Source: Bryobacterales bacterium
GTDB taxonomy: Bacteria; Acidobacteriota; Terriglobia; Bryobacterales; Bryobacteraceae
Direction: 5' to 3'
NCBI GenBank assembly: GCA_020851555.1
Contig: JADZCM010000026.1
Coordinates: 1-42,309, forward strand
Length of the DNA: 42,309 nt
Shown here: one piece after another, positions 32,807 through 40,521 of the stretch
How the letters are laid out: each line of letters starts with the position of its first letter
How positions within the stretch are numbered: position 1 is the first letter of the stretch
Translations under genes and position numbers: made by a program
The notes under the pieces: model-generated
Seen by the model: only the letters and a program-made list of their open reading frames with translations
Databases searched by the model: none
Told to the model about the DNA's origin: nothing

Positions 32807-33424
32807 TTATCCCAGCTTTCGTATGACGGTCCGCACCGCTCCCTGAATGACCAGGTCCGAGCGCGGGTGCAGTGCCGGATAGGCGGGGTTCTCCGCCTTC
32901 AGGTACCACCTGCCTTTCACCCGCACCAGGCGTTTCAGCGTGCTTTCGCCGTCGATCAGCGCGACTACGATCTGCCCCGCCTGCGGCGTGGGGGTGGGCT
33001 CCACCACCACCAGGTCGCCGTCCAGTATGCCGGCGTCTTTCATCGAGTCCCCGCGCACCTTCAGCGCGAAACACCCCTCCCTGGGATGAAAACCGAGGCT
33101 GTTCTCATCGAGTGAAACGCACCCTTCGGGCGCTGCCGTGGCGAACTGCTCGGGCGGACCGGCCGGGACGCGTCCGAAAAGCGGCAGGTCGTAACTGGGG
33201 GACTTGACCGCCTCCAGCGGACCGGCCAGGTCGATCTGCCGCGAACCGCGCCTGGCCCTGCGTATCAACCCTTTGGCTTCGAGCGACAGCAGATGCCCCG
33301 CTACGCCGTTCGGGCTGCGAATCCCGAACGCGCGCTGGATCTCCGGAATGGACGGCGAGCAACCGTGCTGGCGGCGGAAGCCGACAATGAAGTCGAGGAT
33401 GCTCTTCTGTCGCGGCGTAAGCAT
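32807..33424 (-). CDS. lexA: LexA repressor, SOS regulator
   Basis: A 205-residue LexA. The N-terminal winged helix (MLTPRQKSILDFIVGFRRQH, PSIPEIQRAFGIRSPNGV) binds operators. The autocleavage site is Ala88-Gly89 (RVPAGPP), and the protease dyad is Ser127 (VRGDSMKD) and Lys164 (GESTLKRL). It represses SOS genes until RecA-stimulated cleavage. No Shine-Dalgarno sequence is seen before the ATG; TTTATA/TATAGT lies three to five bases upstream, so the mRNA is probably leaderless. Only 33 bases separate it from the divergent DUF72 gene, in which a direct repeat of ATACT may be the operator. The DinB-like gene follows. Confidence 0.95.
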   Translation of the reverse strand: MLTPRQKSILDFIVGFRRQHGCSPSIPEIQRAFGIRSPNGVAGHLLSLEAKGLIRRARRGSRQIDLAGPLEAVKSPSYDLPLFGRVPAGPPEQFATAAPEGCVSLDENSLGFHPREGCFALKVRGDSMKDAGILDGDLVVVEPTPTPQAGQIVVALIDGESTLKRLVRVKGRWYLKAENPAYPALHPRSDLVIQGAVRTVIRKLG

Positions 33425-33425
33425 G

Positions 33426-33439
33426 ATACTATAAATACT
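33426..33439. promoter_or_regulatory. Putative LexA operator/promoter, direct repeat ATACT-N4-ATACT
   Basis: ATACT (33426-33430), ATAA, ATACT (33435-33439) lie immediately upstream of the lexA ATG. On the minus strand the same bases read AGTATTTATAGTAT and include the -10-like TATAGT. A site overlapping the promoter would allow autoregulation. Direct-repeat SOS operators are known in some phyla; assignment to LexA here is inference. Confidence 0.4.
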
Positions 33440-33457
33440 TACACATCAGGGTGGGCC

Positions 33458-34417
33458 ATGTCAATGCGAAGCCTGTTTGAGCCACCGCCTTCTTTCGACC
33501 GCGCCAGCCTCGCCCGGACGCTGAAGCGGCTGGCCGCCGGGGGCGTCTACCTGGGCACGAGTTCCTGGAAGTACCCGGGCTGGATAGGGCAGGTCTACTC
33601 GCCGGAGCGCTACCTGACGCGGGGACGTTTCTCGCAGCGCCGCTTCGAAACCTCCTGCCTGGCCGAGTACGCGGAGACCTTCCCCATTGTCTGCGGCGAT
33701 TTCTCCTTCTATCAATTCCCCTCGGAGGACTACTGGCGGCGCCTTTTTCACTCAGCTCCCGCGAGCCTGCTGTACGCGCTGAAGGCGCCCGAAGACGTCA
33801 CCGTGAAGGTCTTTCCCGGACACGCCCGGTACGGCGCGCGCGCGGGCGCGGAGAACCCTTCGTTCCTGAACGCCGCGTTGTTCCAGGACGCCTTTCTCGG
33901 GTTGCTGGAACCGTACCGGCGGCAGACGGCGGTTCTGATCTTCGAGTTCGGGACCTTTTCCAGGCGCAGCTACACGAGCGGCGGGGCGTTCCTCGCCGAT
34001 CTGGACCGGTTTCTGGGCGCTCTGCCGGAAGATTGGCGGTACTCGGTGGAGATTCGCAACCCCGAGTACGTTGGGAAGGAGTACTTCTCCTGCCTGAGGG
34101 CGCACGGAGTGGCGCACGTTTTCAACGCCTGGACGCGGATGCCCGAGCTTGGCCGCCAGATCGAAACGCCGGGCGCCTTCACGGCGGATTTCTCGGTCGT
34201 CCGGGCGCTGTTGCGCCGCGGCCGTTCGTACGAGCAGGCGGTGAAGGCATTTGAGCCTTACGAGAGGGTGCAGGAGGTGAACACGGGCGCCCGGGAGGCG
34301 ATGCGCTCCGTTGCCCGCCGGGCGCGCGAGACGCGGCAACCCGCGTTCCTCTTCGTGAACAACCGCCTGGAAGGCAACGCGCCGTTGACCATCCAAGCCA
34401 TTGTGGAAGAGCAGTGA
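33458..34417 (+). CDS. DUF72 (YecE-like) TIM-barrel protein
   Basis: A 319-residue DUF72 protein. Landmarks are VYLGTSSWKYPGWIGQVYSP near the N-terminus (family: G-T-S-G-W-x-Y-x-x-W), the FPIVCGDFSFYQFPSEDYW strand, LLYALKAPEDVT, AVLIFEFGTF, DWRYSVEIRNPEYVG and a final VNNRLEGNAP (family: x-N-N-H-x-G-x-A-x). Family function is unknown. ATG 33458 is chosen because GGGTGGG precedes it and upstream codons would run into lexA. Its divergent arrangement with lexA, 33 bases apart, suggests shared control. Confidence 0.87.
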   Translation: MSMRSLFEPPPSFDRASLARTLKRLAAGGVYLGTSSWKYPGWIGQVYSPERYLTRGRFSQRRFETSCLAEYAETFPIVCGDFSFYQFPSEDYWRRLFHSAPASLLYALKAPEDVTVKVFPGHARYGARAGAENPSFLNAALFQDAFLGLLEPYRRQTAVLIFEFGTFSRRSYTSGGAFLADLDRFLGALPEDWRYSVEIRNPEYVGKEYFSCLRAHGVAHVFNAWTRMPELGRQIETPGAFTADFSVVRALLRRGRSYEQAVKAFEPYERVQEVNTGAREAMRSVARRARETRQPAFLFVNNRLEGNAPLTIQAIVEEQ

Positions 34418-34473
34418 ACCACATTCCGGCCTGCTCCACCGGCCGCCGCGGAACCGTGGAGCCTGCTCCAACG

Positions 34474-34479
34474 TATCAT
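34474..34479 (+). promoter_or_regulatory. Putative -10 of the glycosyltransferase gene (TATCAT)
   Basis: TATCAT stands five bases before the ATG at 34485, with TGAAC between and no Shine-Dalgarno sequence. This is the same arrangement as before the SDR gene. Confidence 0.4.
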
Positions 34480-34484
34480 TGAAC

Positions 34485-36014
34485 ATGCACGGGGCGCGCC
34501 AGACGCGAGCACTCCAGGTGGCCGGCGTGTTCGCCGCCCTCACCTTGCTGGTGCACCTGCTCACCAACCGCGGTTACGGCTATTTCCGCGACGAACTCTA
34601 CTTCCTGGCGTGCGCCGAACACCTCGACTGGGGGTACCCCGACCAGCCGCCGCTCATCGCCTTCATCGCCTGGTTCTCCCGGCACGTCATCGGTGAGTCC
34701 CTGGGGGCCATCCGTTTTCTGCCGGCGGTGGCGGGAGCCGCAAAGGTCTTCCTCACGGGCCTGATCGCCGTGGAACTGGGAGCGGGCGCTTTCGCCGTGG
34801 GACTGGCGTGCTTGTGCGTGCTGGCGGCTCCGGGCTATCTGGGGCTTGACACGATCCTGTCCATGAACGCCTTCGAGCCTTTGTTCTGGATGGGATCTGC
34901 TTACCTGGCGCTTCGCGCCACGCGGCATGACCGGCCCCGGTTGTGGCTCTGGGTGGGAGTCCTGGCCGGGCTTGGCCTGGAGAACAAGCACTCGATGGCC
35001 TTCTTCCTCGCCGCGCTCAGCACGGGCCTGCTCTTTTCCCCGCAGCGGCGGGTGCTGCGTTCGGGCTGGTTCTGGGGCGGGATGGGCCTTGCCTTACTCT
35101 TGTTCCTGCCCAACCTGTTCTGGCAGTACAGCCATGGATGGCCGACGCTGGAGATGCTCCGGAACGTGCGGCGCATTGGTAAGAACGTGGAACTTGCGCC
35201 GCTGCCGTTTCTGGCCGACCAGATCAAAATGATGGGGCCGGCCAGCGTGTTCGTCTGGGTAGCCGGGCTGTGGTTCCTTCTGCGGGGGAAGGGGAGGGAC
35301 TTCCGGTTCCTCGGCTGGACGTTTGTGATCATCTTCGGGCTCCTGATGGCGCTGAAGGGGAAGAACTACTACCTTGCGCCGGCGTATCCCATGCTGTTCG
35401 CGGCCGGCGGCGCGTGGTGGGAGCAAAAGACGGCGTCCTGGCGCGGGGGAGTGGCCGCGCGGACGGCGCTGGTGGCGCTCATTCTGGTGACAGGCGTGCT
35501 CCTGGGGCTGATCATGCTGCCGGTGCTGCCGCCGGCGCGGTATGTGGCCTACTCGCAGGCGCTGGGATTGTCCGTCCCCAAAACCGAAGTGGCGCACCGG
35601 GGACCGCTGCCGCAGCTCCTGGGAGATATGTTCGGATGGCCGGAAATGGTGGAAGCCGTGGCGAAGCTGTATCACTCGCTGCCGCCGGAGGAGAGCGCCA
35701 AGGCTGCCATCTTCGCCGGGAATTACGGGGAGGCCGGCGCGATCGATTTCTTCGGTCCCCGGTATGGCCTGCCCAAGGCCATCTCCGGACACCAGGCTTA
35801 CTACTTCTGGGGACCGCGGGATACGACCGGAGAGGTGCTCATTCTCTTACAATCGGGCCGCGAAGAGGCGGAGAGAGCGTGCGTGAGCGTGGAGGACGGG
35901 CCGGTGATTTCGCATCCCTGGTCGATGGCCGAGGAGCACTACACGGCGCTGGTGTGCCGTGGCTTGAAGACGCCCATCGGGGAACTGTGGCCGAAGGTGA
36001 AGCATTGGAATTGA
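34485..36014 (+). CDS. GT39-like polytopic membrane glycosyltransferase
   Basis: About 509 residues with many membrane segments (first at about 9-25, further ones from about 75 to 350). The first extracytoplasmic loop has YGYFRDELYFLACAEHLDWG and YPDQPPL, the D-E and Y-x-D-x-P-P-L pattern of PMT/ArnT-type (GT-C fold) enzymes that use polyprenyl-linked sugars. The C-terminal soluble part (about 370-509) includes FAGNYGEAGAIDFFGPRYGLP and HQAYYFWGP. It probably glycosylates lipid, protein or polymer outside the inner membrane; donor and acceptor are unknown. The ATG at 34485 follows a TATCAT box and leaves 67 bases after the DUF72 stop. Confidence 0.83.
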   Translation: MHGARQTRALQVAGVFAALTLLVHLLTNRGYGYFRDELYFLACAEHLDWGYPDQPPLIAFIAWFSRHVIGESLGAIRFLPAVAGAAKVFLTGLIAVELGAGAFAVGLACLCVLAAPGYLGLDTILSMNAFEPLFWMGSAYLALRATRHDRPRLWLWVGVLAGLGLENKHSMAFFLAALSTGLLFSPQRRVLRSGWFWGGMGLALLLFLPNLFWQYSHGWPTLEMLRNVRRIGKNVELAPLPFLADQIKMMGPASVFVWVAGLWFLLRGKGRDFRFLGWTFVIIFGLLMALKGKNYYLAPAYPMLFAAGGAWWEQKTASWRGGVAARTALVALILVTGVLLGLIMLPVLPPARYVAYSQALGLSVPKTEVAHRGPLPQLLGDMFGWPEMVEAVAKLYHSLPPEESAKAAIFAGNYGEAGAIDFFGPRYGLPKAISGHQAYYFWGPRDTTGEVLILLQSGREEAERACVSVEDGPVISHPWSMAEEHYTALVCRGLKTPIGELWPKVKHWN

Positions 36015-36121
36015 GGGGGAGCGGATTGGGGCGCCGGGCGCTTCTTAGAGCGCTGGAGCGGCTCAGTTCCGGCCGCGGGAGAGCCGCCGAAGGAACCGGG
36101 GCGCACACCGGAGCCGGGCGT

Positions 36122-36325
36122 TCAGCCCTGCTGCGGCGTGCCGGGCCGGATGCTCTTCTCCCCCGCCTTGTTTCGGACGCCGGGGTTCACCGGGCGGTTC
36201 TTCGCGGGGTTGCTGAAGACGAAGCGGCCGAAGAGGACGCAGCCTTTCATCCCCGGGTCACAAGGGATATTCTTCACCTTCGCGCAGCGGCCGTTCACCT
36301 CGTGCGGACATCCCCAGCTACTCAT
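36122..36325 (-). CDS. 67-residue four-cysteine mini-protein
   Basis: A short protein with an N-terminal module containing Cys6, Cys14, Cys22 and Cys29 (GCPHEVNGRCAKV then PCDPGMKGCVLFGR), near-regular spacing of 7-8, fit for one Zn or Fe-S site. The rest is basic and Pro/Asn-rich. GGAGGGGAG stands directly upstream of the ATG, a very strong ribosome-binding site. Similar C-P-H/C-D-P-G-M-K-G-C mini-proteins occur in other bacteria, with no known role. It is divergent from the Rrf2 regulator across 181 bases (36326-36506), where a TTGACA box lies at 36479. The 107 bases after its stop, to the glycosyltransferase stop, show no gene. Confidence 0.65.
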   Translation of the reverse strand: MSSWGCPHEVNGRCAKVKNIPCDPGMKGCVLFGRFVFSNPAKNRPVNPGVRNKAGEKSIRPGTPQQG

Positions 36326-36506
36326 CTATCTCCCCTCCGGGCGCACCGGTTTGCTCTGAGCGGGCCGCGGTCCGGACTCGTTGCACGCACCAGCCCCGTC
36401 CCTGAAGACATGGAACATCTTCCTACTGCCCATCATACACATCCCCCGGGCCGCCAAGGGGCGCGCTCCGCGGGGTTGTTGACAGCCGTGTCCGCAATCT
36501 GTTGCG

Positions 36507-36998
36507 ATGGACTTCGGCGCGATGTTCTCCACGACCTCCAAATACGCGCTGCGGGCGCTCGCCTATCTCTCCGCCCAGAAGCCGGATCGTATGGTGCCCG
36601 GCGAGGAACTCTCCCTGAAAACGGGTGTCCCCAGGAACTATCTTTCGAAAATCCTCTTGGCGCTTGGTAATGCCGGGATCGTAACCGCCGTGCGTGGCGC
36701 GGCCGGGGGCTACCGGCTCGGCGTCAGGCCCGAAGAGGTTCCCCTGAATCGCGTCATCGGGCTTTTTGACCGCACCGCAACGAAACGCGCTTGTCTGCTC
36801 GGCTTGCGTCCGTTCTGCTCCGGCAAGAACCCCTGCACGGCTCATCACGCATGGATGCCTGCCAAGACCGCTTTTTTCACCTTTCTGGAGTCGACGACGC
36901 TGCGCGACATCTCGTTGAGCGGGCGCCCGGGCCGCGCCGGCAAAGGCACGGGAGCCGGACGGCGGAGTCGCCCGAAGGCCACCGCTGTTGAAGAGTAG
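36507..36998 (+). CDS. Rrf2-family transcriptional regulator, putative Fe-S sensor
   Basis: A 163-residue Rrf2/IscR-family regulator. The winged helix is clear: TTSKYALRALAYLSAQ, GEELSLKTGVPRNYLSKIL, ALGNAGIVTAVRGAAGGYRL. Three cysteines, Cys96, Cys104 and Cys110 (numbered from the first ATG), in the pattern C-x7-C-x5-C, match the cluster ligands of IscR-like proteins, so an Fe-S sensor is likely. The family's own start is often MFSTTSKYALR, which fits ATG 36522; the upstream ATG 36507 adds five residues. TTGACA lies at 36479-36484. The C-terminal tail is basic and low-complexity. Possible targets include the divergent four-Cys gene and itself. Confidence 0.85.
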   Translation: MDFGAMFSTTSKYALRALAYLSAQKPDRMVPGEELSLKTGVPRNYLSKILLALGNAGIVTAVRGAAGGYRLGVRPEEVPLNRVIGLFDRTATKRACLLGLRPFCSGKNPCTAHHAWMPAKTAFFTFLESTTLRDISLSGRPGRAGKGTGAGRRSRPKATAVEE

Positions 36999-37020
36999 GA
37001 CAGGCGTGAAGCAGGCGGGT

Positions 37021-38052
37021 CTATCGCCGCGCCAGGCGGGCGGCTGCCAGGGGCGTATTCACGTTGCGCCAGGCTTCAGCGATCGCCGGCGGAGGCTGGG
37101 GAGAAGCGACTACGGCGAGGCCGGCCAGCGCGGAGGGCGCATGGCAGCCCTCCAACCACGTCCGGGCGCGGAACTCGTACAGCGCAAAGAGGGGCTCGAC
37201 CGCCCGCCCCCTGCCCAAGCGGGGAAGGATGGCCCATACTCCCGGAGCGCGCTGCTGCAACAGCCATTCCACCGCGGCTGTTGAGATCAAGGGCAAATCA
37301 CAGGCCACGAAAACCCAGGACGCGTCCGGCCGCCAGCGCATGGCGGCCAGCATGCCCGCCATCGGTCCGGGCCGATTGACAACATCCGGCAGCGCCGGCA
37401 GCGCACTCAGCCCGGGAGGAACGGCCCCGGCGCCAAGCAGAACGAGATCCCGCACGGCGGGCTTCACAGCCCGCACTATGCGCTCAAGCCAGGTGGTCTT
37501 TCCCAGCCGCAGAAGTTGTTTGGGCCGCCCCATGCGGCGGCTGCCGCCGCCAATCAGAATTCCGGCACACAGGGGCGCGAGCGCCTGCCGGTGAGCCAGC
37601 CACCCGTCGATGAGGGGCATGACCGCCGCGGCGCGGTCCTCGTCGCGGCGGAGCACACGGAGAACGCTCCGGCCCGGCAGCGGGCAAGCGTCGCCGTGGT
37701 CTTTCAAGAGCCAGACCCTGCGGGCTGGACGGGAGTGTTTGTGTCCCTCCAAAAGCACCAGGTCATGGTCGAGGTCCAGGCGCTTGACGATTTGCTCGAG
37801 CGCGGGCGCGCCGGAGAGATGAGTACGGGTGAATCTCTCGCCGGGTCCCGTCAAGACCACGTCGGCGCCCGCCCGGAAGAGCCTGTCGGAATCCTTGCCT
37901 TCGCGGTCGAGATCCGGACCATGAATGTCGTCTTTAACAACCGCGATCCTCAGGCCGCGGGCCGAGAGACGCCGCACCACCTCCACCAGCAACGTCGTCT
38001 TGCCGGAACCGCTCCAGCCGCAGACGCCGAAAGCCGGAACTCCCGGATTCAC
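37021..38052 (-). CDS. Fused MobB-MobA (Mo-cofactor GTP binding and guanylyl transfer)
   Basis: A 343-residue fusion. Residues about 5-155 are MobB-like with P-loop GWSGSGKTTLL, VKDDIHGPDLDREGKDSDR and VLLEGHKHS. Residues about 160-343 are MobA-like with GILIGGGSRRMGRPKQLL, the nucleotidyltransferase signature, and VFVACDLPLIS with a metal Asp. MobA links GMP to molybdopterin to give the guanine-dinucleotide cofactor; MobB aids it. The start is chosen at GTG 38052, which overlaps the preceding stop as GTGA; an in-frame ATG at 38082 would overlap 34 bases. It is the last gene of the cofactor operon and is convergent with the Rrf2 gene (22-base gap). Confidence 0.88.
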   Translation of the reverse strand: MNPGVPAFGVCGWSGSGKTTLLVEVVRRLSARGLRIAVVKDDIHGPDLDREGKDSDRLFRAGADVVLTGPGERFTRTHLSGAPALEQIVKRLDLDHDLVLLEGHKHSRPARRVWLLKDHGDACPLPGRSVLRVLRRDEDRAAAVMPLIDGWLAHRQALAPLCAGILIGGGSRRMGRPKQLLRLGKTTWLERIVRAVKPAVRDLVLLGAGAVPPGLSALPALPDVVNRPGPMAGMLAAMRWRPDASWVFVACDLPLISTAAVEWLLQQRAPGVWAILPRLGRGRAVEPLFALYEFRARTWLEGCHAPSALAGLAVVASPQPPPAIAEAWRNVNTPLAAARLARR

Positions 38053-39011
38053 GCCCCGAAGCCCCCGCGTGGCGGAGCGCAATCGGAGGGATCGCCCCGC
38101 AACTTCGCCAAGCCGTGTCCCAGGGCGGGCAGGACGGCCTCCAGGCTCTCCGTGGCTCCCCGCTCCGAACCGGGCAGGCTGACGATGAGCGTGTCGTTGC
38201 GGATGCCGGACACCGAGCGGGACAGCATGGCGTACGGCGTCTTCTCCGCGGAGGCCCGCCGCATGGCTTCATCCAAGCCGGGCGCCGGCCGGTGGATCAC
38301 GGAGGCGACGGCTTCGGGAGTCACGTCGCGCGGGGAGAAGCCGGTGCCGCCGGCCGTGACGACAAGGTCGATGGAGTGCCCGTCGCAATAGTGTTTGAGC
38401 CGGTCCGCAATCTGATCCCGGTCGTCGGGGAGAATCCGGATGGCGTAGACGTGCGCGCCGAGGGATGATTCCAGAAGACGCCCCACCGCAGGGCCGGCCG
38501 TGTCCGCGGTTTCCCCGCGCGAGCAGCGGTCCGAAATCGTCAGAACGACGGCCTGAAGCCGCTGGCAAGAGATCTCCTCAAGGACTTCGAGGGAATCGCC
38601 GGGCACGACAGTGCCTCCCTGGGAAACCCGCGCGAACACCCCGCGGGTCGGCATGATGCAGTCGCCGGCCTGGTAGTAGATGGCGCAGCGCCGGTGACAG
38701 GTCTTGCCGCGCTGGGTCACCTCAAGTTCGACCTCGGCGCCGAGCCGAAGGCGGCTGCCCAGGCCGAGCGCGGAGAGGTCCACGCCACGGGTCACAACGT
38801 TCTCCGCAAAGTCGCCGGGTGCGAGGTTGGGAAGGCCGGCCTCGCGCATCCGTTCGATGTGCTCGGCCGCGAGAAGACTTACCTGCCGGTGCCAGGCCCC
38901 CGCGTGGGCGTCGCCGGATATCCCCGAGTCCGCCACGAAAAGCGCGCTGGGCAGGGGCTTCTTCTTCTGAGCCTTCCGGGCGCTCACGCAAACCGCTTCG
39001 ACTTTACCCAC
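38049..39011 (-). CDS. Fused MOSC domain and MogA/MoaB-like molybdopterin adenylyltransferase
   Basis: A 320-residue fusion from a GTG start. Residues 1 to about 150 form a MOSC domain (SALFVADSGISGDAHAG, RQVSLLAAEHIERM, FAENVVTRGVDLSALGLGSRL, RGKTCHRRCAIYY), a pyridoxal- or Mo-related sulfur-carrier fold. Residues about 155-320 are MogA/MoaB-like (VVLTISDRCSRGETADTAGP, VTAGGTGFSPRDVTPEA, RSVSGIRNDTLIVSLPGS), which adenylates molybdopterin before MoeA inserts molybdate. The MOSC conserved Cys lies in KTCHRRC. The start overlaps the moaC stop by eight bases, and GGAGG stands about ten bases upstream. The fusion may channel intermediates. Confidence 0.87.
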   Translation of the reverse strand: MGKVEAVCVSARKAQKKKPLPSALFVADSGISGDAHAGAWHRQVSLLAAEHIERMREAGLPNLAPGDFAENVVTRGVDLSALGLGSRLRLGAEVELEVTQRGKTCHRRCAIYYQAGDCIMPTRGVFARVSQGGTVVPGDSLEVLEEISCQRLQAVVLTISDRCSRGETADTAGPAVGRLLESSLGAHVYAIRILPDDRDQIADRLKHYCDGHSIDLVVTAGGTGFSPRDVTPEAVASVIHRPAPGLDEAMRRASAEKTPYAMLSRSVSGIRNDTLIVSLPGSERGATESLEAVLPALGHGLAKLRGDPSDCAPPRGGFGA

Positions 39012-39510
39012 CAGCGTGGCCCTCCCTCCGCCAATGCCCCGACTTGCCGCCGGTTTTCTCCAGCAGGCGAACCGGGCCGATCTCCACTTCTTTTCCGGCG
39101 GATTTCACCATGTCGTAAACGGTCAGAGCCGCGATCGCTGCGGCGGTTAGCGCTTCCATCTCCACGCCCGTCTTGCCGTCGCAAGCCACGCGCGCCACCA
39201 GACGGACGCGGTTTTCCTCCAGTTCCGCCTCCAACTCCACCAGGTCGATGGCCAGCGGGTGGCACATGGGAATCAACTCGCTCGTCCGCTTGGCGGCCAG
39301 AATGCCCGCCAGCCGCGCCGTGCCCAGCACGTCGCCTTTGGCCACCGACCCGGACTCCCGCAGGAGCCCGGCGATCAGCGGCCCGACCGTGACCCAGGCC
39401 TCCGCTGTCGCCGTGCGCTCCGTGACATTCTTGCCCGACACGTCGACCATGCGCGCGCCGCCCTGCGGCGACACGTGCGACAACCCGGAGGTCACCGGCC
39501 GCCGTCCCAT
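39004..39510 (-). CDS. moaC: Cyclic pyranopterin monophosphate synthase
   Basis: A 168-residue MoaC. Family motifs are MVDVSGKNVTERTATAEAWV, AAKRTSELIPMCHPLAIDLV (with the catalytic-type His and Lys), ARVACDGKTGVEMEALTAAA and TVYDMVKSAGKEVEIG. It completes the first step of Mo-cofactor synthesis, turning the MoaA product into cPMP. GGAAGGAG lies 11 bases before the ATG. It follows moaA by 36 bases and overlaps the MOSC-MogA gene by eight. The C-terminal GKSGHWRRE is the usual MoaC ending. Confidence 0.94.
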   Translation of the reverse strand: MGRRPVTSGLSHVSPQGGARMVDVSGKNVTERTATAEAWVTVGPLIAGLLRESGSVAKGDVLGTARLAGILAAKRTSELIPMCHPLAIDLVELEAELEENRVRLVARVACDGKTGVEMEALTAAAIAALTVYDMVKSAGKEVEIGPVRLLEKTGGKSGHWRREGHAGG

Positions 39511-39546
39511 CCTGCGTCTTCTCCTTCCATCCCGCCCGGCACTCGC

Positions 39547-40521
39547 TCAGCCTCCAATCATCACCATGTGCCGGGGCTGAACGAAGTTGCCGTCCCGCCG
39601 CTTCAGGCCCAGCGCCAGATCTACAGCCTCGCAAACCGCGCCGGCGTCCAGCCGCGAACCGCCGTGCCGATCCCACGATAAGGGGATCCCTTGCGGCCGC
39701 GCCAGGCAGCCGATCAGGCTTCCGGCCGCCGTCAACCTTAGGCGCCAGCATCCGGCGCAGAAGGGCTGGCTGTAAGGCGAAACGAAGCCGATGACCGTTC
39801 CGCCGCCGCGCTCCCGCCGGACCACGAAATCGCGGCTGGTGTCTTCCGGTCTTTCAGGAAGCGGCTCGAGATCAAACGCCTCCTCCAGTCGCTCCCGCAC
39901 CTCGGCGCTCGAAACGAAGCTCTCCGCAAAGCCGGCCGACGCCATGCCGATCGGCATCAGTTCCAGGAACCGCAACTCAGCGCCTTGCTCCTCCGCGAAT
40001 CGTACCAGGTCCACAACCTCACGGTCGTTCCGGCCGCGCAGCACCACCGTGTTCAGCTTGATGGGGTGAAGTCCCGCGTCCCTGGCCGCCTGGATTCCGG
40101 CCAGCGTTTTCTCCAGTACGCCGCCGCCCGTAATCTCGCGAAAGCGCACGGGATCGAGGCTGTCGAGACTGATGTTGATCCGCATCAGCCCGCTGCGCCT
40201 GAGAATCGCGGCTTTCCCGGCAAGATGCTGCCCGTTCGTGGTGAGCGCCAGATCGGGGACCCCCAACGCGGCGAGCATGGCCACCAGCCTCTCGACCTGC
40301 GGACGCGCCAGCGGTTCGCCGCCGGTTATGCGCACCTGCCTCACGGCATAACGATCCATGACCACCGAGACGAAGTTCGCAATCTGTTCGTAGGTAAGAA
40401 TCCTGTCCCGGGCGGCCCCCAGCGCGCCGGCTCCGGGCCGACAGTACGAACAACGCAACGGGCAGCGGTCAGTCACCGAGACGCGCAAGGAGAGTCCGGG
40501 ATGCCTGTCGCCCGATGTCAT
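39547..40521 (-). CDS. moaA: GTP 3',8-cyclase (radical SAM)
   Basis: A 324-residue radical SAM enzyme that starts Mo-cofactor synthesis from GTP. The AdoMet cluster ligands are Cys20, Cys24 and Cys27 (VTDRCPLRCSYCRP). The C-terminal second cluster is C-A-G-C followed by G-C thirteen residues later (PFCAGCWRLRL, SLIGCLA), and the protein ends in the Gly-Gly tail essential in MoaA (MVMIGG). Partner-binding RITGGEPLARP is kept. ATG 40521 is chosen: GGAGG lies eight bases upstream and it overlaps the moeA stop as ATGA; an ATG 15 bases upstream is less likely. Confidence 0.94.
   Translation of the reverse strand: MTSGDRHPGLSLRVSVTDRCPLRCSYCRPGAGALGAARDRILTYEQIANFVSVVMDRYAVRQVRITGGEPLARPQVERLVAMLAALGVPDLALTTNGQHLAGKAAILRRSGLMRINISLDSLDPVRFREITGGGVLEKTLAGIQAARDAGLHPIKLNTVVLRGRNDREVVDLVRFAEEQGAELRFLELMPIGMASAGFAESFVSSAEVRERLEEAFDLEPLPERPEDTSRDFVVRRERGGGTVIGFVSPYSQPFCAGCWRLRLTAAGSLIGCLARPQGIPLSWDRHGGSRLDAGAVCEAVDLALGLKRRDGNFVQPRHMVMIGG

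Noticed and set aside
35270..36670. Long plus-strand frame overlapping the glycosyltransferase end and the four-Cys gene
   Set aside because: Arg/Gly/Ala-rich with no domain. It runs through an intergenic region and into the Rrf2 gene in another frame.
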